Origin: an uncultured Bacteroidales bacterium
GTDB lineage: Bacteria; Bacteroidota; Bacteroidia; Bacteroidales; Bacteroidaceae
DNA: 64,000 bases
Assembly: GCA_902779845.1 (NCBI GenBank)
Contig: CACZCZ010000008.1
Span: 1 to 64,000 of the forward strand
Direction: 5' to 3'
How positions within the stretch are numbered: the stretch's first letter is position 1; each line of letters begins with the position of its first letter. Positions 8,617 to 17,405 of the stretch are shown piece after piece. The notes beneath the pieces are model-generated. The model did not search any database. It saw only the letters and a list, made by a program, of their open reading frames with translations, and was not told where the DNA came from. The position numbers and the translations under genes are program-made.

Positions 8617-9837
8617 TTAGGCCATGAGGTCACTCATGATGTCGTCGGAGACCATGAGGGCGTGCTCGGCGAGGTGGAGATGGTCGGCGGCACGGATGAG
8701 GCGACCGGCGCTGAGGTGGGGGGCGGCGTTGGTGAGGAGGGCATCAAGACGGGACTGGCCGAAGCGGGCGAGGAACTGCTGGAGGTCGATGCCCTCACGG
8801 GTGCGGAGGCCGCACATGACGGCTTCGTCGTGGAGGTCGGGGTCTGACAGTTGCTCATAGGAGCAGGGAGCGGCCCCCTCATGACCTCCCCGAGGGGATG
8901 AGTAGAAGGACAGATATTCGTTAAGGTTGGGGAGGTTGGCGCGGCGCGTGTGCTGGCCATCATAGCTATGGGCGCCGGGACCGAAGCCGAGGTAGGGGAT
9001 GCCTGTCCAGTAGCTGCTGTTGTGGCGGGATTGATAGCCGGGTAGAGCGAAGTTGGAGATCTCGTAGTGCTCGAAGCCTGCCTCGCGGGCTCGCTGGCAG
9101 AGGCGCTGGAACATCTCTACGGAGAGCTCGTCGCTGGCTTCGCGGATGCTGCCCTCATCGCGCCAGCGGGTCAGGAGCGTGCCTTCTTCATAGCTGAGGG
9201 CGTAGGCCGAGAGGTGCTGCACGCCAAGGGCGAAAGCGGTGTCGAGGTCGTGCTCCCATTGCGCGAGGGTCTGGCCGGGGAGACCGTAGATGAGGTCGAT
9301 GCTGATGTTGCGGATACCGGTGGCCTGCAACTGCTTCACGGCGCGGACGGCGGTGGCGCTGTCGTGGCGGCGATGGATAAGGCGCAAGAGGTCATCATCG
9401 AAGGTCTGGATGCCGAGGCTGACTCTGTTAATAGACCCACCCCCGACCCCTCCCGTTAGGGAGGGGAGACCTCCGGCTTGTAGTGATGATATCAGAGCGC
9501 AGCTACCCCCCTCCCTAACGGGAGGGGCTGGGGGCGGGTCTAAATCATCCGGATTCATCTCCATTGTCACTTCGGCATTGGCATCTACCTCGTAGTTGGC
9601 ATAGACGGTGTCGAGGATGCGGCGCAGGAGAGTGGGGGAGAGGAGGGAGGGCGTGCCGCCACCTATATATATAGTGCGTACGCGCGCGTGAGGCAGTTCG
9701 CTGCGCCGAGCTTCGACTTCATGACAGAGGGCCTGGACATAGGCCGGCATCTCCGGCTCGCGTGTAGTGGAGAAGAAGTCGCAATAGGCGCATCGGGAGC
9801 GACAAAACGGAATGTGGATGTATAGGGCTGCCGTCAT
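8617..9837 (-). CDS. hemW: HemW-like radical SAM heme chaperone
   Basis: Encodes 406 residues. Near the N-terminus YIHIPFCRSRCAYCDFF carries the CxxxCxxC radical-SAM cluster motif, followed by IYIGGGTPSLL and later VSLGIQTFDDDLL and ISIDLIYGLPGQT, the standard HemW order. HemW was long annotated as an oxygen-independent coproporphyrinogen oxidase and is now viewed as a heme chaperone. Oddity: between MNPDDLD and INRVSLGIQ, about 35 residues (PPPAPPVREGGS...) are encoded by an inserted palindromic repeat (9434-9540) instead of the usual ten or so residues. The frame is maintained, so the gene may still be functional. Confidence 0.85.
   Translation of the reverse strand: MTAALYIHIPFCRSRCAYCDFFSTTREPEMPAYVQALCHEVEARRSELPHARVRTIYIGGGTPSLLSPTLLRRILDTVYANYEVDANAEVTMEMNPDDLDPPPAPPVREGGSCALISSLQAGGLPSLTGGVGGGSINRVSLGIQTFDDDLLRLIHRRHDSATAVRAVKQLQATGIRNISIDLIYGLPGQTLAQWEHDLDTAFALGVQHLSAYALSYEEGTLLTRWRDEGSIREASDELSVEMFQRLCQRAREAGFEHYEISNFALPGYQSRHNSSYWTGIPYLGFGPGAHSYDGQHTRRANLPNLNEYLSFYSSPRGGHEGAAPCSYEQLSDPDLHDEAVMCGLRTREGIDLQQFLARFGQSRLDALLTNAAPHLSAGRLIRAADHLHLAEHALMVSDDIMSDLMA
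9434..9540. repeat. 107-bp palindromic repeat inside hemW
   Basis: Two arms of about 33 bases (9434-9466 and 9508-9540) are inverted copies of one another with three mismatches, each rich in CCCCTCCC and containing GTTAGGG/CCCTAAC. The element is in frame with hemW. A related arm occurs between fabG and the RluA gene at 63466-63499, so it is a dispersed family. Confidence 0.85.
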
Positions 9838-9844
9838 TTCGATG

Positions 9845-9852
9845 CAAAGTTA
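9845..9852 (-). promoter_or_regulatory. putative -7 element for hemW
   Basis: TAACTTTG on the minus strand, just upstream of the hemW start. The -33 element is not distinct. Confidence 0.45.
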
Positions 9853-10004
9853 CAACTTTTTCGCTAAAAAAGGTCAAAAGATGAGCGGAGTTTGAAGAAT
9901 TATTGCTAACTTGCGCACGTTTTTATGGAAAATGAGCCCGTAGAGACTCCCGAAAGCTCCAAAAAGCGCATATTATAAACTGATAACTAAATACCTTACC
10001 GTCT

Positions 10005-12161
10005 ATGAAAACGTATCAGACGAAAGAAATCAAGAACATTGCCCTGATGGGTAGTGACGGGGCTGGCAAGACCACCCTCACCGAAGCGCTGCTCTATGAG
10101 AGCGGCATCATCTCGCGTCGCGGACGCATCACACAGAAGAACACCGTGAGCGACTATCTGCCCGTGGAGCAGGAGTACGGCTACTCTGTCTTCGCCACCC
10201 CCTTCCATGTGGAGTGGAACAACAAGAAGCTGAACATCATCGACTGTCCGGGTTCCGACGACTTTGCCGGTGCTGCCATGACAGCCATGGGCGTCACCGA
10301 CACCACCATCCTGCTTATCAACGCGCAGAATGGCCCCGAGGTGGCCACGCAGAACCACTTCCGCATGACAGAGAAGATGCAGAAACCCGTCATCTTCCTG
10401 GTGAACCGTCTGGATGAAGAGTGCGACTACGACCAGGTGCTGGAGCAACTGCAGAGCATTTACGGTTCCAAGGTGGTACCCGTGCAGTACCCCATCAAGA
10501 CCGGTCCCGATTTCAACGCCCTCATCGACGTGCTGCTGATGAAGAAATACTCCTGGAAGCCCGAAGGCGGTGCTCCCATCATCGAAGATATCCCCGCCGA
10601 CCAGATGGACAAGGCGATGGAGCTGCACAAAGCCCTCATCGAGGCAGCTGCCGAGCACGACGAGACTCTGATGGAGAAGTTCTTTGAGACCGAGAGCCTG
10701 ACAGAGGACGAGATGCGTGACGGCATCCGTGCTGGTCTGGCCAGCCGCGGCATGTTCCCCGTCTTCTGCGTATGCGCAGGTAAGGACATGGGTGTACGCC
10801 GTCTGATGGAGTTCCTGGGTAATGTGGTGCCCTTTGTAGATCAGATGCCCGCCGTACACAACACACGTGGTGAAGAGGTGAAGTGCGATGCCAACGGCCC
10901 CACAAGCCTCTACTTCTTCAAGACGGCTGTAGAACCGCATATCGGCGAGGTGCAGTACTTCAAGGTGATGAGCGGTGTCGTGCGCGAAGGCGACGACCTG
11001 ACGAACGCCGACCGTGGTTCGAAGGAGCGCATTGCTCAGCTCTTCGTATGTGCAGGTGCGAACCGCACAAAGGTCACCGAGCTCGTGGCTGGTGACATCG
11101 GCTGCAGCGTGAAACTGAAGGATGTGAAGACGGGTAACACGCTCAACGGCAAGGACTGCGACAACCGCTTCGCCTTCATCAAATACCCCGAGCCCAAGTA
11201 CATCCGCGCTATCCGTGCTGCCAACGAGGCTGAGACGGAGAAGATGATGAACGTGCTGCAGCGCATGAGTCAGGAGGATCCCACGTGGGTGATCGAGCAG
11301 TCAAAGGAACTGCGTCAGATTCTGGTGAAGGGTCAGGGTGAGTTCCATCTGCGCACACTGAAATGGCGTATGGAGAATAATGATAAGATCCAGATTGTCT
11401 TCGACGAGCCTCGCATCCCCTACCGTGAGACCATCACAAAGGCTGCCCGCAGCGACTATCGCCATAAGAAGCAGTCCGGTGGTGCCGGTCAGTTCGGTGA
11501 GGTACATCTCATCGTGGAGCCTTACGCCGACGGCCAGCCTGTCAGCGAGGTATATCGCTTCGGTGGTCAGGAATTCCGCATCAACGCCAAGAGCGAGGAA
11601 ATCATCGACCTGGAATGGGGTGGCAAACTGGTGTTCATCAACAGTGTCGTAGGTGGTGCCATCGATGCTCGCTTTATGCCCGCTATCCTGAAAGGTATCA
11701 TGAGCAAGATGGAGCAGGGCCCGCTTACAGGTTCGTATGCCCGCGACGTGCGCGTCATCGTCTATGACGGTAAGATGCACCCGGTAGATTCCAACGAGCT
11801 CTCCTTCATGCTTGCAGGCCGCAACGCCTTCAGCCAGGCCTTTAAGGAGGCCGGTCCGAAGTTGCTGGAGCCTATCTACGACGTGGATGTCTTCGTGCCC
11901 AGCGACAAGATGGGTGACGTGATGAGTGACCTCCAGGGACGTCGTGGCATGATCATGGGTATGACCTCAGAGAACGGCTACGAGAAACTCACCGCCAAGG
12001 TGCCTCTCAAGGAGATGTCCAGCTACAGCACAGCGCTCAGCTCCATCACCGGCGGCCGTGCCAGCTTCGTGATGAAGTTCGCCAGCTATGAGCTCGTGCC
12101 CATTGATGTCCAGCAGAAGCTCCAGAAGGAATTCGAGGAGAGCCAGAAGGACCAAGACTAA
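10005..12161 (+). CDS. fusA2: elongation factor G paralogue (EF-G2)
   Basis: Encodes 718 residues with the five-domain EF-G layout. G1 is GSDGAGKTT (residues 16-24), G4 is NRLD. In G3, DCPGSDDF puts Ser84 where canonical EF-G has the catalytic histidine (DTPGHVDF). Bacteroides EF-G2 proteins are known to support translocation without GTP hydrolysis and to matter for growth under starvation in the gut, and the missing histidine here fits that. Domains IV-V are intact (GAGQFGEVHL, LQGRRGMIMGM). A strong terminator follows. The symbol is by analogy to the Bacteroides gene. Confidence 0.88.
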   Translation: MKTYQTKEIKNIALMGSDGAGKTTLTEALLYESGIISRRGRITQKNTVSDYLPVEQEYGYSVFATPFHVEWNNKKLNIIDCPGSDDFAGAAMTAMGVTDTTILLINAQNGPEVATQNHFRMTEKMQKPVIFLVNRLDEECDYDQVLEQLQSIYGSKVVPVQYPIKTGPDFNALIDVLLMKKYSWKPEGGAPIIEDIPADQMDKAMELHKALIEAAAEHDETLMEKFFETESLTEDEMRDGIRAGLASRGMFPVFCVCAGKDMGVRRLMEFLGNVVPFVDQMPAVHNTRGEEVKCDANGPTSLYFFKTAVEPHIGEVQYFKVMSGVVREGDDLTNADRGSKERIAQLFVCAGANRTKVTELVAGDIGCSVKLKDVKTGNTLNGKDCDNRFAFIKYPEPKYIRAIRAANEAETEKMMNVLQRMSQEDPTWVIEQSKELRQILVKGQGEFHLRTLKWRMENNDKIQIVFDEPRIPYRETITKAARSDYRHKKQSGGAGQFGEVHLIVEPYADGQPVSEVYRFGGQEFRINAKSEEIIDLEWGGKLVFINSVVGGAIDARFMPAILKGIMSKMEQGPLTGSYARDVRVIVYDGKMHPVDSNELSFMLAGRNAFSQAFKEAGPKLLEPIYDVDVFVPSDKMGDVMSDLQGRRGMIMGMTSENGYEKLTAKVPLKEMSSYSTALSSITGGRASFVMKFASYELVPIDVQQKLQKEFEESQKDQD

Positions 12162-12174
12162 CAGAACATATACA

Positions 12175-12210
12175 AGAATCCCCGCCGGGCAGGCGGGGAT
12201 TCTTTTTTTT
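12175..12210 (+). terminator. intrinsic terminator between fusA2 and the lipoprotein gene
   Basis: A 12-bp GC-rich stem (AGAATCCCCGCC with its complement), five-base loop and eight T. The convergent gene ends at its T-run, so it may serve both strands. Confidence 0.9.
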
Positions 12211-12892
12211 ATCGCATCTCCTGGAAGGATATTTCGTAGAAGCAGGGATAGACGTTGCTGCTGGCATCGCTTTGGCCTTGGGAGTGCGGAATGATGAGGC
12301 GGACCTTGGCAATCTGCTCGTCTGAAACCTGACGTCCCAGGCGGATGTAGGTGAAGGGGATGAGCCAGCCTGCCGGGACACTCGTAGAGCCATAGGTGCG
12401 GTACATGGCGCCGCCGCCGTCGTCAATATTGAAGGAGGCGGTGAAGGTGCCGTAGGTGTTGGAAATGTCGATGATGTCCGGCGTGGTGTTGTAGTAGAGC
12501 GTCTCGTTGCTGCTCTGCAGGGAGTCGCGCAGGATGTTGAACTCCGTGTAGCGGGCGATAACCTGCTTGCTCTGTCCGGGTTCCAGACGGTTGCCAACGC
12601 CCTCGCGGCGAATCTGCATATACACACCCGAGTTGCCGAAGACCACATACTCATTCTTGGTGGTATCGGTCTTGTTGCCATGAGCTACAAACTGGTCCTC
12701 GTCGATGACATTGATGCGACCGACGTGGATGAGGGTGTTGCCATCGTGGTCGCGGATCGTGATGTCGCGGCTGATGAAGTTGTTGATGGCGTCGCGCTCC
12801 TTCTCCTTCTGCTCGGCATAAGTCATGTCGTTTTTGCACGACATCGCGAGCAATGCTACTGCTATAATATATATAAGGTGTAGCTTCTTCAT
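12209..12892 (-). CDS. DUF4827-like lipoprotein
   Basis: Taking the start at 12892 gives 227 residues with a lipoprotein signal peptide: MKKLHLIYIIAVALLAMSC, lipobox LAMSC with Cys19. An in-frame start further upstream (13003) would bury the signal peptide and is rejected. The rest (VFGNSGVYMQIRREG, NTYGTFTASF, WLIPFTYIRLGR, YEISFQEMR) resembles the DUF4827 family of Bacteroidales lipoproteins. Likely exported to the periplasmic side of a membrane. Family function is unknown. Confidence 0.75.
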   Translation of the reverse strand: MKKLHLIYIIAVALLAMSCKNDMTYAEQKEKERDAINNFISRDITIRDHDGNTLIHVGRINVIDEDQFVAHGNKTDTTKNEYVVFGNSGVYMQIRREGVGNRLEPGQSKQVIARYTEFNILRDSLQSSNETLYYNTTPDIIDISNTYGTFTASFNIDDGGGAMYRTYGSTSVPAGWLIPFTYIRLGRQVSDEQIAKVRLIIPHSQGQSDASSNVYPCFYEISFQEMR

Positions 12893-13042
12893 TGTTCTAT
12901 TGTTTAACGGGGCCAAAGGGACTGATGGAACCAATGGGGTGAATGGGAGTTTTTTAATGATTTTGAGTCTTTCAATCTTCAAATCGGCCGCAAAGGTAGG
13001 CATAATTTATGACTTGCAGAATAAAAAAAGTGTGAAAAATGC

Positions 13043-13072
13043 TTGGGGAATGAAGAAAAAGTCGTACCTTTG
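13043..13072 (+). promoter_or_regulatory. promoter of the rplM-rpsI operon
   Basis: TTG (13043-13045), 19-base spacer, TACCTTTG (13065-13072). The start codon of rplM is about 165 bases further on, leaving a long leader with a GAACGGCC-type hairpin that could host ribosomal protein autoregulation; no known leader motif was recognised. Confidence 0.75.
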
Positions 13073-13238
13073 CAAGCCGATTATTATCAGGGAGTCGTTT
13101 AAACGGCTCACAATCTGCGTGTTAATAGCTTTTCTCATTGGCCTGGGAGAGCGGTTAGTGAATCGCAGAAACCTCTGAACGGCCATCACCGATGGTCAAA
13201 ACGACAACATTAGTAGTAAAAAATTATTTCAACGAAGA

Positions 13239-13700
13239 ATGGACACTTTAAGTTACAAGACCATTTCTGCCAACAAGGTGACAGCACAGAAAGAATGGGT
13301 CGTTGTGGATGCAACTGACCAGGTGCTCGGTCGCCTCGCCTCTAAGGTGGCTAAAATCCTAAGGGGTAAGTACAAGCCCAGCTTTACTCCCCACGTCGAT
13401 TGTGGTGACAATGTCATCATCGTGAACGCTGACAAGATCCAGCTCACCGGTAAGAAGATGACTGACCGCGTGTACCTGCGCTACAGCATGTACCCCGGTG
13501 GCCAGAAAGCCAGCACTCCCGCTGACATCATCGCCAAGCCCAACGGCTATGAGAAACTTCTGCGTCGCGTTGTAAAGGGCATGCTCCCCAAGAACAAACT
13601 GGCCGCTCGCCTCATCACGAACCTCTATATCTATGAGGGTCCCGAGCACAAGCACGAGGCACAGAGCCCCAAGGCCATTGATATTAACCTCTACAAATAA
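13239..13700 (+). CDS. rplM: 50S ribosomal protein L13
   Basis: Encodes 153 residues starting MDTLSYKTISANKVTAQKEWVVVDATDQVLGRLAS, with the family core (LRGKYKPSFTPHVDCGD, VKGMLPKN) and C-terminal YEGPEHKHEAQSP. Six bases separate it from rpsI, so the two form the usual operon. Confidence 0.97.
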   Translation: MDTLSYKTISANKVTAQKEWVVVDATDQVLGRLASKVAKILRGKYKPSFTPHVDCGDNVIIVNADKIQLTGKKMTDRVYLRYSMYPGGQKASTPADIIAKPNGYEKLLRRVVKGMLPKNKLAARLITNLYIYEGPEHKHEAQSPKAIDINLYK

Positions 13701-13706
13701 ACAGAA

Positions 13707-14093
13707 ATGGCAGTAGTTAATGCATTAGGTCGCCGCAAGAGCGCCGTCGCCCGTGTTTATGTGACAGAGGGCACTGGTAAGATTACCATCAACAAGAAGG
13801 ACCTGACGGAGTACTTCCCCAGCAGCATCCTTCAGTTCGTCGTGAAGCAGCCTCTGAACCTGCTCGACGTTGCAGAAAAATACGACATCAAGGCCAACCT
13901 CTTTGGTGGCGGTTACACTGGACAGAGCCAGGCTCTCCGCCTCGCCATCTCCCGTGCACTCGTCAAGATCAATGAGGAGGACAAGAAGGCCCTTCGTGCT
14001 GAAGGTTTCATGACACGCGACTCCCGTGAGGTTGAGCGTAAGAAGCCCGGACAGCCCAAGGCACGTCGTCGCTTCCAGTTCAGCAAACGCTGA
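13707..14093 (+). CDS. rpsI: 30S ribosomal protein S9
   Basis: Encodes 128 residues beginning AVVNALGRRKSAVARVYV, with GGGYTGQSQALRLAISRAL and the conserved basic C-terminus ending RRRFQFSKR, which reaches the ribosomal P site in the family. Directly follows rplM. Confidence 0.97.
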   Translation: MAVVNALGRRKSAVARVYVTEGTGKITINKKDLTEYFPSSILQFVVKQPLNLLDVAEKYDIKANLFGGGYTGQSQALRLAISRALVKINEEDKKALRAEGFMTRDSREVERKKPGQPKARRRFQFSKR

Positions 14094-14345
14094 TTCTATT
14101 GGACAATTTCACTATTTTACAATTTTACGATTTTTCAATTCTTTACACCTCTTAAAGACCGCGTAACAGCTAATTGTAAATCGTCCAATTGTTAAATGAA
14201 GAGATTGTTAAATCGGCAAGCGTTTAGTATCTAAATCGTGAGGACCTTGTGATAATTGTCAAATCGCATAATTGTCAAATTGTGAAATTGTCAAATTGTC
14301 AAATATAGTTACCTCATGGTTGGTTAACAATTAACCCAAAAGAAA
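14094..14345. repeat. AT-rich intergenic repeats (AATTGTCAAATTG type)
   Basis: Iterated AATTGTCAAATTGT-like words on both strands between rpsI and rpsB. Similar words occur at 62680-62720, so they belong to a dispersed AT-rich intergenic family. No gene here. Confidence 0.6.
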
Positions 14346-14369
14346 GTAAACAATTTATCTATTTCAACT

Positions 14370-15209
14370 ATGTCAAGAACAAATTTCGACACACTCCTTG
14401 AGGCTGGATGCCACTTCGGCCACCTCAAGCGTAAGTGGAACCCCGCCATGGCTCCGTACATCTTCATGGAGAAGAATGGCATTCATATCATCGACCTCCA
14501 CAAGACTGTTGTGAAGGTGGACGAGGCTGCAGAGGCCCTCAAGAACATCGCCAAGAGCGGCCGCAAGATCCTCTTCGTTGCTACTAAGAAACAGGCCAAG
14601 TCGGTCATTGCCGAGAAGGCAACGTCCATCAATATGCCCTACGTCATCGAGCGCTGGCCCGGTGGCATGCTCACCAACTTCGCTACCATCCGTAAGGCAG
14701 TGAAGAAGATGGCTAACATCGACAAGCTCACCGCTGACGGTACATTCTCCAACCTCAGCAAGCGTGAGATTCTGCAGATTAGCCGCCAGCGCGCTAAGCT
14801 GGAGAAGAACCTGGGCAGCGTTGCAGACCTCACCCGTCTGCCCGCAGCTCTCTTCGTGGTTGATGTCCTCAAGGAGCAGATCGCTGTTCGTGAGGCTAAC
14901 CGTCTGGGCATCCCCGTGTTCGGTATCGTAGATACCAACTCCAACCCTGACAACGTGGACTTCGTGATTCCTGCTAACGATGATGCCAGCAAGAGCGTTG
15001 AGGTTATCCTCGATGCCTGCGTAGCTGCCATCGCTGAAGGTCTCGAAGAGCGCAAGGCTGAACGCATTGATGCTGAGGCCGCTGTTGAGAAGGGCGAGAA
15101 GGGCAAGAAGGCTCCCAAGCAGAGCGCACGCGTAGAGGAGGAAGACGCTGAGGCTGAGGCTGAAGAGGCTCCCGCCGAGGACGCTGAAGAAGCTCCCGTG
15201 GAGGAATAA
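14370..15209 (+). CDS. rpsB: 30S ribosomal protein S2
   Basis: Encodes 279 residues with the family start (TNFDTLLEAGCHFGHLKRKWNPAMAPYIF), NMPYVIERWPGGMLTNF and DTNSNPDNVDFVIPANDDA. Beyond the usual end there is an Ala/Glu-rich acidic tail of about 50 residues (EEEDAEAEAEEAPAEDAEE), common in Bacteroidales S2. Followed by tsf. Confidence 0.97.
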   Translation: MSRTNFDTLLEAGCHFGHLKRKWNPAMAPYIFMEKNGIHIIDLHKTVVKVDEAAEALKNIAKSGRKILFVATKKQAKSVIAEKATSINMPYVIERWPGGMLTNFATIRKAVKKMANIDKLTADGTFSNLSKREILQISRQRAKLEKNLGSVADLTRLPAALFVVDVLKEQIAVREANRLGIPVFGIVDTNSNPDNVDFVIPANDDASKSVEVILDACVAAIAEGLEERKAERIDAEAAVEKGEKGKKAPKQSARVEEEDAEAEAEEAPAEDAEEAPVEE

Positions 15210-15214
15210 TTTAG

Positions 15215-15345
15215 TTTAAAGTTTAAGGTTTAAAGTTGTATGAGGATACAACCAATAGGTGATGTTCTCATGACCTTTAGACTTTAGACTTTAAATCAAA
15301 CTACATTAAACTTTAAACATTAAACTTTAAACTGCGGGCGAACCC
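15215..15345. repeat. AT-rich intergenic repeats (TTTAAACTTTAAAC type)
   Basis: Tandem and inverted TTTAAAGTTTAA/ACTTTAAAC words between rpsB and tsf, capable of forming weak hairpins. No gene seen. Confidence 0.6.
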
Positions 15346-15357
15346 CGCATCTAACAA

Positions 15358-16353
15358 ATGGCTGTATCAATCAAAGATATCCAGAAGCTGCGCGAGATGA
15401 CTGGCGCAGGTCTGGCAGACTGCAAGAAGGCTCTCGAGGAGAGCAACGGCGAAATCGAGCCCGCCATCGAAATCATCCGCAAGAAGGGACAGGCTGTTGC
15501 TGCCAAGCGTAGCGACCGCGAGGCCTCTGAGGGCTGCGTTCTCGTGAAGGTGGACGGCAACTTCGCTGCTATCATTGCCTTGAAGTGCGAGACCGACTTC
15601 GTAGCTAATAACGCCGATTTCGTGAAGCTGACACAGGACATCCTCGATGCTGCTGTGGCTGCTCGCTGCAAGACCCTTGACGAGGTGAAGGCTCTGCCCC
15701 TAAACGGCACCACCGTGGCTGAGGCTGTCGTGGATCGCAGTGGTATCACTGGTGAGAAGATGGAGCTCGATGGCTACAGTGTCGTTGAGGGCGAGTGCAT
15801 CGCTGCCTACAACCACCAGAACAAGAACACCCTCTGCACCATGGTTGCTCTGAACAAGTGCGTGGAGGATGCCACCGTCGGCAAGAACGTTGCTATGCAG
15901 GTGGCCAGCGCAAGCCCCGTGGCTGTAGATGCTGCTTCTGTTCCCCAGGAGACAATCGACAGCGAGCTTCGCGTGGCTGTTGAGAAGACCAAGGAAGAGC
16001 AGGTTGCCAAGGCTGTTGAGGCCGCTATCCGCAAGGCTGGCGTGAATCCCGCTCACGTAGATAGCGAGGACCACATCGAGAGCAACATGGCTAAGGGCTG
16101 GATTACCCCCGAGCAGGCTCAGATGGTTCGCGAGATCAAGGAGAAGGTGGCTGCTGAGAAGGCTGCCAACCTGCCCGAGCAGATGATTCAGAACATCGCT
16201 CAGGGTCGCCTGAAGAAGTTCTTCAAGGAGAACTGCCTGCTGGAGCAGGAGTTCATCTGGGACAAGAATATGACCGTGGCTCAGTACCTCCAGAGCGTGG
16301 ACAAGGCTCTCACCGTGACTGCCTTCAAGCGCTTCACACTGCGTGCCGAGTAA
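15358..16353 (+). CDS. tsf: elongation factor Ts
   Basis: Encodes 331 residues, with the UBA-like N-terminus (SIKDIQKLREMTGAGLADCKKALEES) and the TDFVANNADF block that contacts EF-Tu. EF-Ts recycles EF-Tu from GDP to GTP. It is longer than the E. coli protein, as usual for this phylum. A terminator follows 20 bases later, immediately before the left prophage boundary. Confidence 0.96.
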   Translation: MAVSIKDIQKLREMTGAGLADCKKALEESNGEIEPAIEIIRKKGQAVAAKRSDREASEGCVLVKVDGNFAAIIALKCETDFVANNADFVKLTQDILDAAVAARCKTLDEVKALPLNGTTVAEAVVDRSGITGEKMELDGYSVVEGECIAAYNHQNKNTLCTMVALNKCVEDATVGKNVAMQVASASPVAVDAASVPQETIDSELRVAVEKTKEEQVAKAVEAAIRKAGVNPAHVDSEDHIESNMAKGWITPEQAQMVREIKEKVAAEKAANLPEQMIQNIAQGRLKKFFKENCLLEQEFIWDKNMTVAQYLQSVDKALTVTAFKRFTLRAE

Positions 16354-16372
16354 ACACGAAGCATAAAAGAAG

Positions 16373-16406
16373 AAAAGCAGGATGTGCATCGCACATCCTG
16401 CTTTTT
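16373..16406 (+). terminator. terminator of tsf
   Basis: A 15-bp stem AAAAGCAGGATGTGC (16373-16387), three-base loop, its complement and six T. In an uninfected chromosome it would also lie at the 3' end of the convergent tRNA-fMet gene, and the A-run makes it usable from both sides. Confidence 0.9.
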
Positions 16407-16407
16407 A

Positions 16408-16422
16408 GTTGCGGAGGCTCGA
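16408..16422 (+). other. attL core
   Basis: GTTGCGGAGGCTCGA, identical to 61767-61781. It is the last part of the tRNA-fMet gene (T-arm edge, acceptor strand, discriminator). Confidence 0.9.
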
Positions 16423-16597
16423 ACCGCCGAATGGCGGTGTAAGCCGCTGTTTTTCGGGCTTTTACGAGGGGGATTCATGTTAATATTTTGTTAACGATGT
16501 CCGAAAACTGTTCTCAAATCGTCCGACTTCGGGGACTTTGTAACGTATTGTTACGCTTGAAGTTAGACAGTTTTCTTGTTTTGTTATAATGCAATAG

Positions 16598-17080
16598 TTA
16601 TGTTCTATTCTTGTCCGAGTCCTCGAATTGTGTGAGCCGGATAAGGTCATCATAGCGTTTTTTCCACTGGGCAATCTCGGAGTCCTTCAGGGCAATAATG
16701 CGCTCTTTGTCCGTGAGCATCTCATCCTTTAGCCGAATCACCTCGTTCATGTGGTCGAGGCGCATGGTGAGGTCGTTGGTCAAAGAGCTGTTGACGATGT
16801 TATGACTGCCGATGATGCCTTGTGGCTGTTCGTTCCTCGGCTGCTCACCTGCCTCAAAGTCAACGAAGAAGTCAAGCGGCATGCCTGTTTCCTTCATGAG
16901 CGCCGTAAGGGATGAAATGGTGATGTTATGCCCGTCGCGGAAGAAGGGCGCAAGACTATATTCTGCGTTGCCGCCATTGGATCGCGGTTTGCGATACTTC
17001 TGCATGCGCTCCGCGAGATCGGTATAGCTGCCTCGCTCCGACTTCAGATACTCTTTTAAACGTGAACCGATGTATCTCAT
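16598..17080 (-). CDS. phage repressor-like protein, HTH plus coiled coil
   Basis: Encodes 160 residues. Residues 1-75 hold an XRE-like DNA-binding region (RLKEYLKSERGSYTDLAERM ... ITISSLTALMKETGMPLDFF). The segment IIGSHNIVNSSLTNDL is followed by a long charged helix (about 105-150) with heptad leucines/isoleucines, probably a dimerisation coiled coil. It is divergent from the early genes at 17217, the classic position of a lysogeny repressor. No peptidase domain, so inactivation would not be by LexA-type self-cleavage. Confidence 0.75.
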   Translation of the reverse strand: MRYIGSRLKEYLKSERGSYTDLAERMQKYRKPRSNGGNAEYSLAPFFRDGHNITISSLTALMKETGMPLDFFVDFEAGEQPRNEQPQGIIGSHNIVNSSLTNDLTMRLDHMNEVIRLKDEMLTDKERIIALKDSEIAQWKKRYDDLIRLTQFEDSDKNRT

Positions 17081-17216
17081 AGTTTAAAGGATGTTAAAAC
17101 ATAGAACAAAACACAACTTATTTTGAGTTTTATTCCAGTTTTATTAAAAATACCACTTATATTTGCGGCAAAATTAGTTGTAAATTTGATATTAACCAAA
17201 AATTATCGCAAAAAAA
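17081..17216. promoter_or_regulatory. divergent early control region
   Basis: AT-rich 136 bases between repressor and the first early gene. TATATTTG at 17158-17165 is a plausible -7 for rightward transcription. An ACAACT...AGTTGT pair (17112-17117 and 17176-17181) flanks it and is a candidate operator, but the evidence is weak. Confidence 0.5.
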
Positions 17217-17405
17217 ATGGATAGTGTAGGTATTAGTAACTATTATGAGAATCTGCCCCGTGGCGGGAAAGAAGTCTTCCTTGCCGAGGTCGCGACTGCC
17301 CTTGGGCAGAGTGTCACGAACATCCGCGTCAAGATGAAGAACGGACGCTGGGCGAAACTGGAGAGACCTGTGCTCGAGAAAATTATCAAGGAGAGGACTG
17401 TATGA
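17217..17405 (+). CDS. small Cro-like early protein
   Basis: Encodes 62 residues; AEVATALGQSVTNIRVKMKNGRW has the shape of a helix-turn-helix with a basic following strand. First rightward gene facing the repressor, so a Cro-like role is likely by position. Ends in an ATGA overlap with the next regulator. Confidence 0.55.
   Translation: MDSVGISNYYENLPRGGKEVFLAEVATALGQSVTNIRVKMKNGRWAKLERPVLEKIIKERTV

Noticed and set aside
9996-10940. 314-codon minus-strand frame
   Set aside because: Antisense of the EF-G2 gene, whose plus-strand product is unmistakable.
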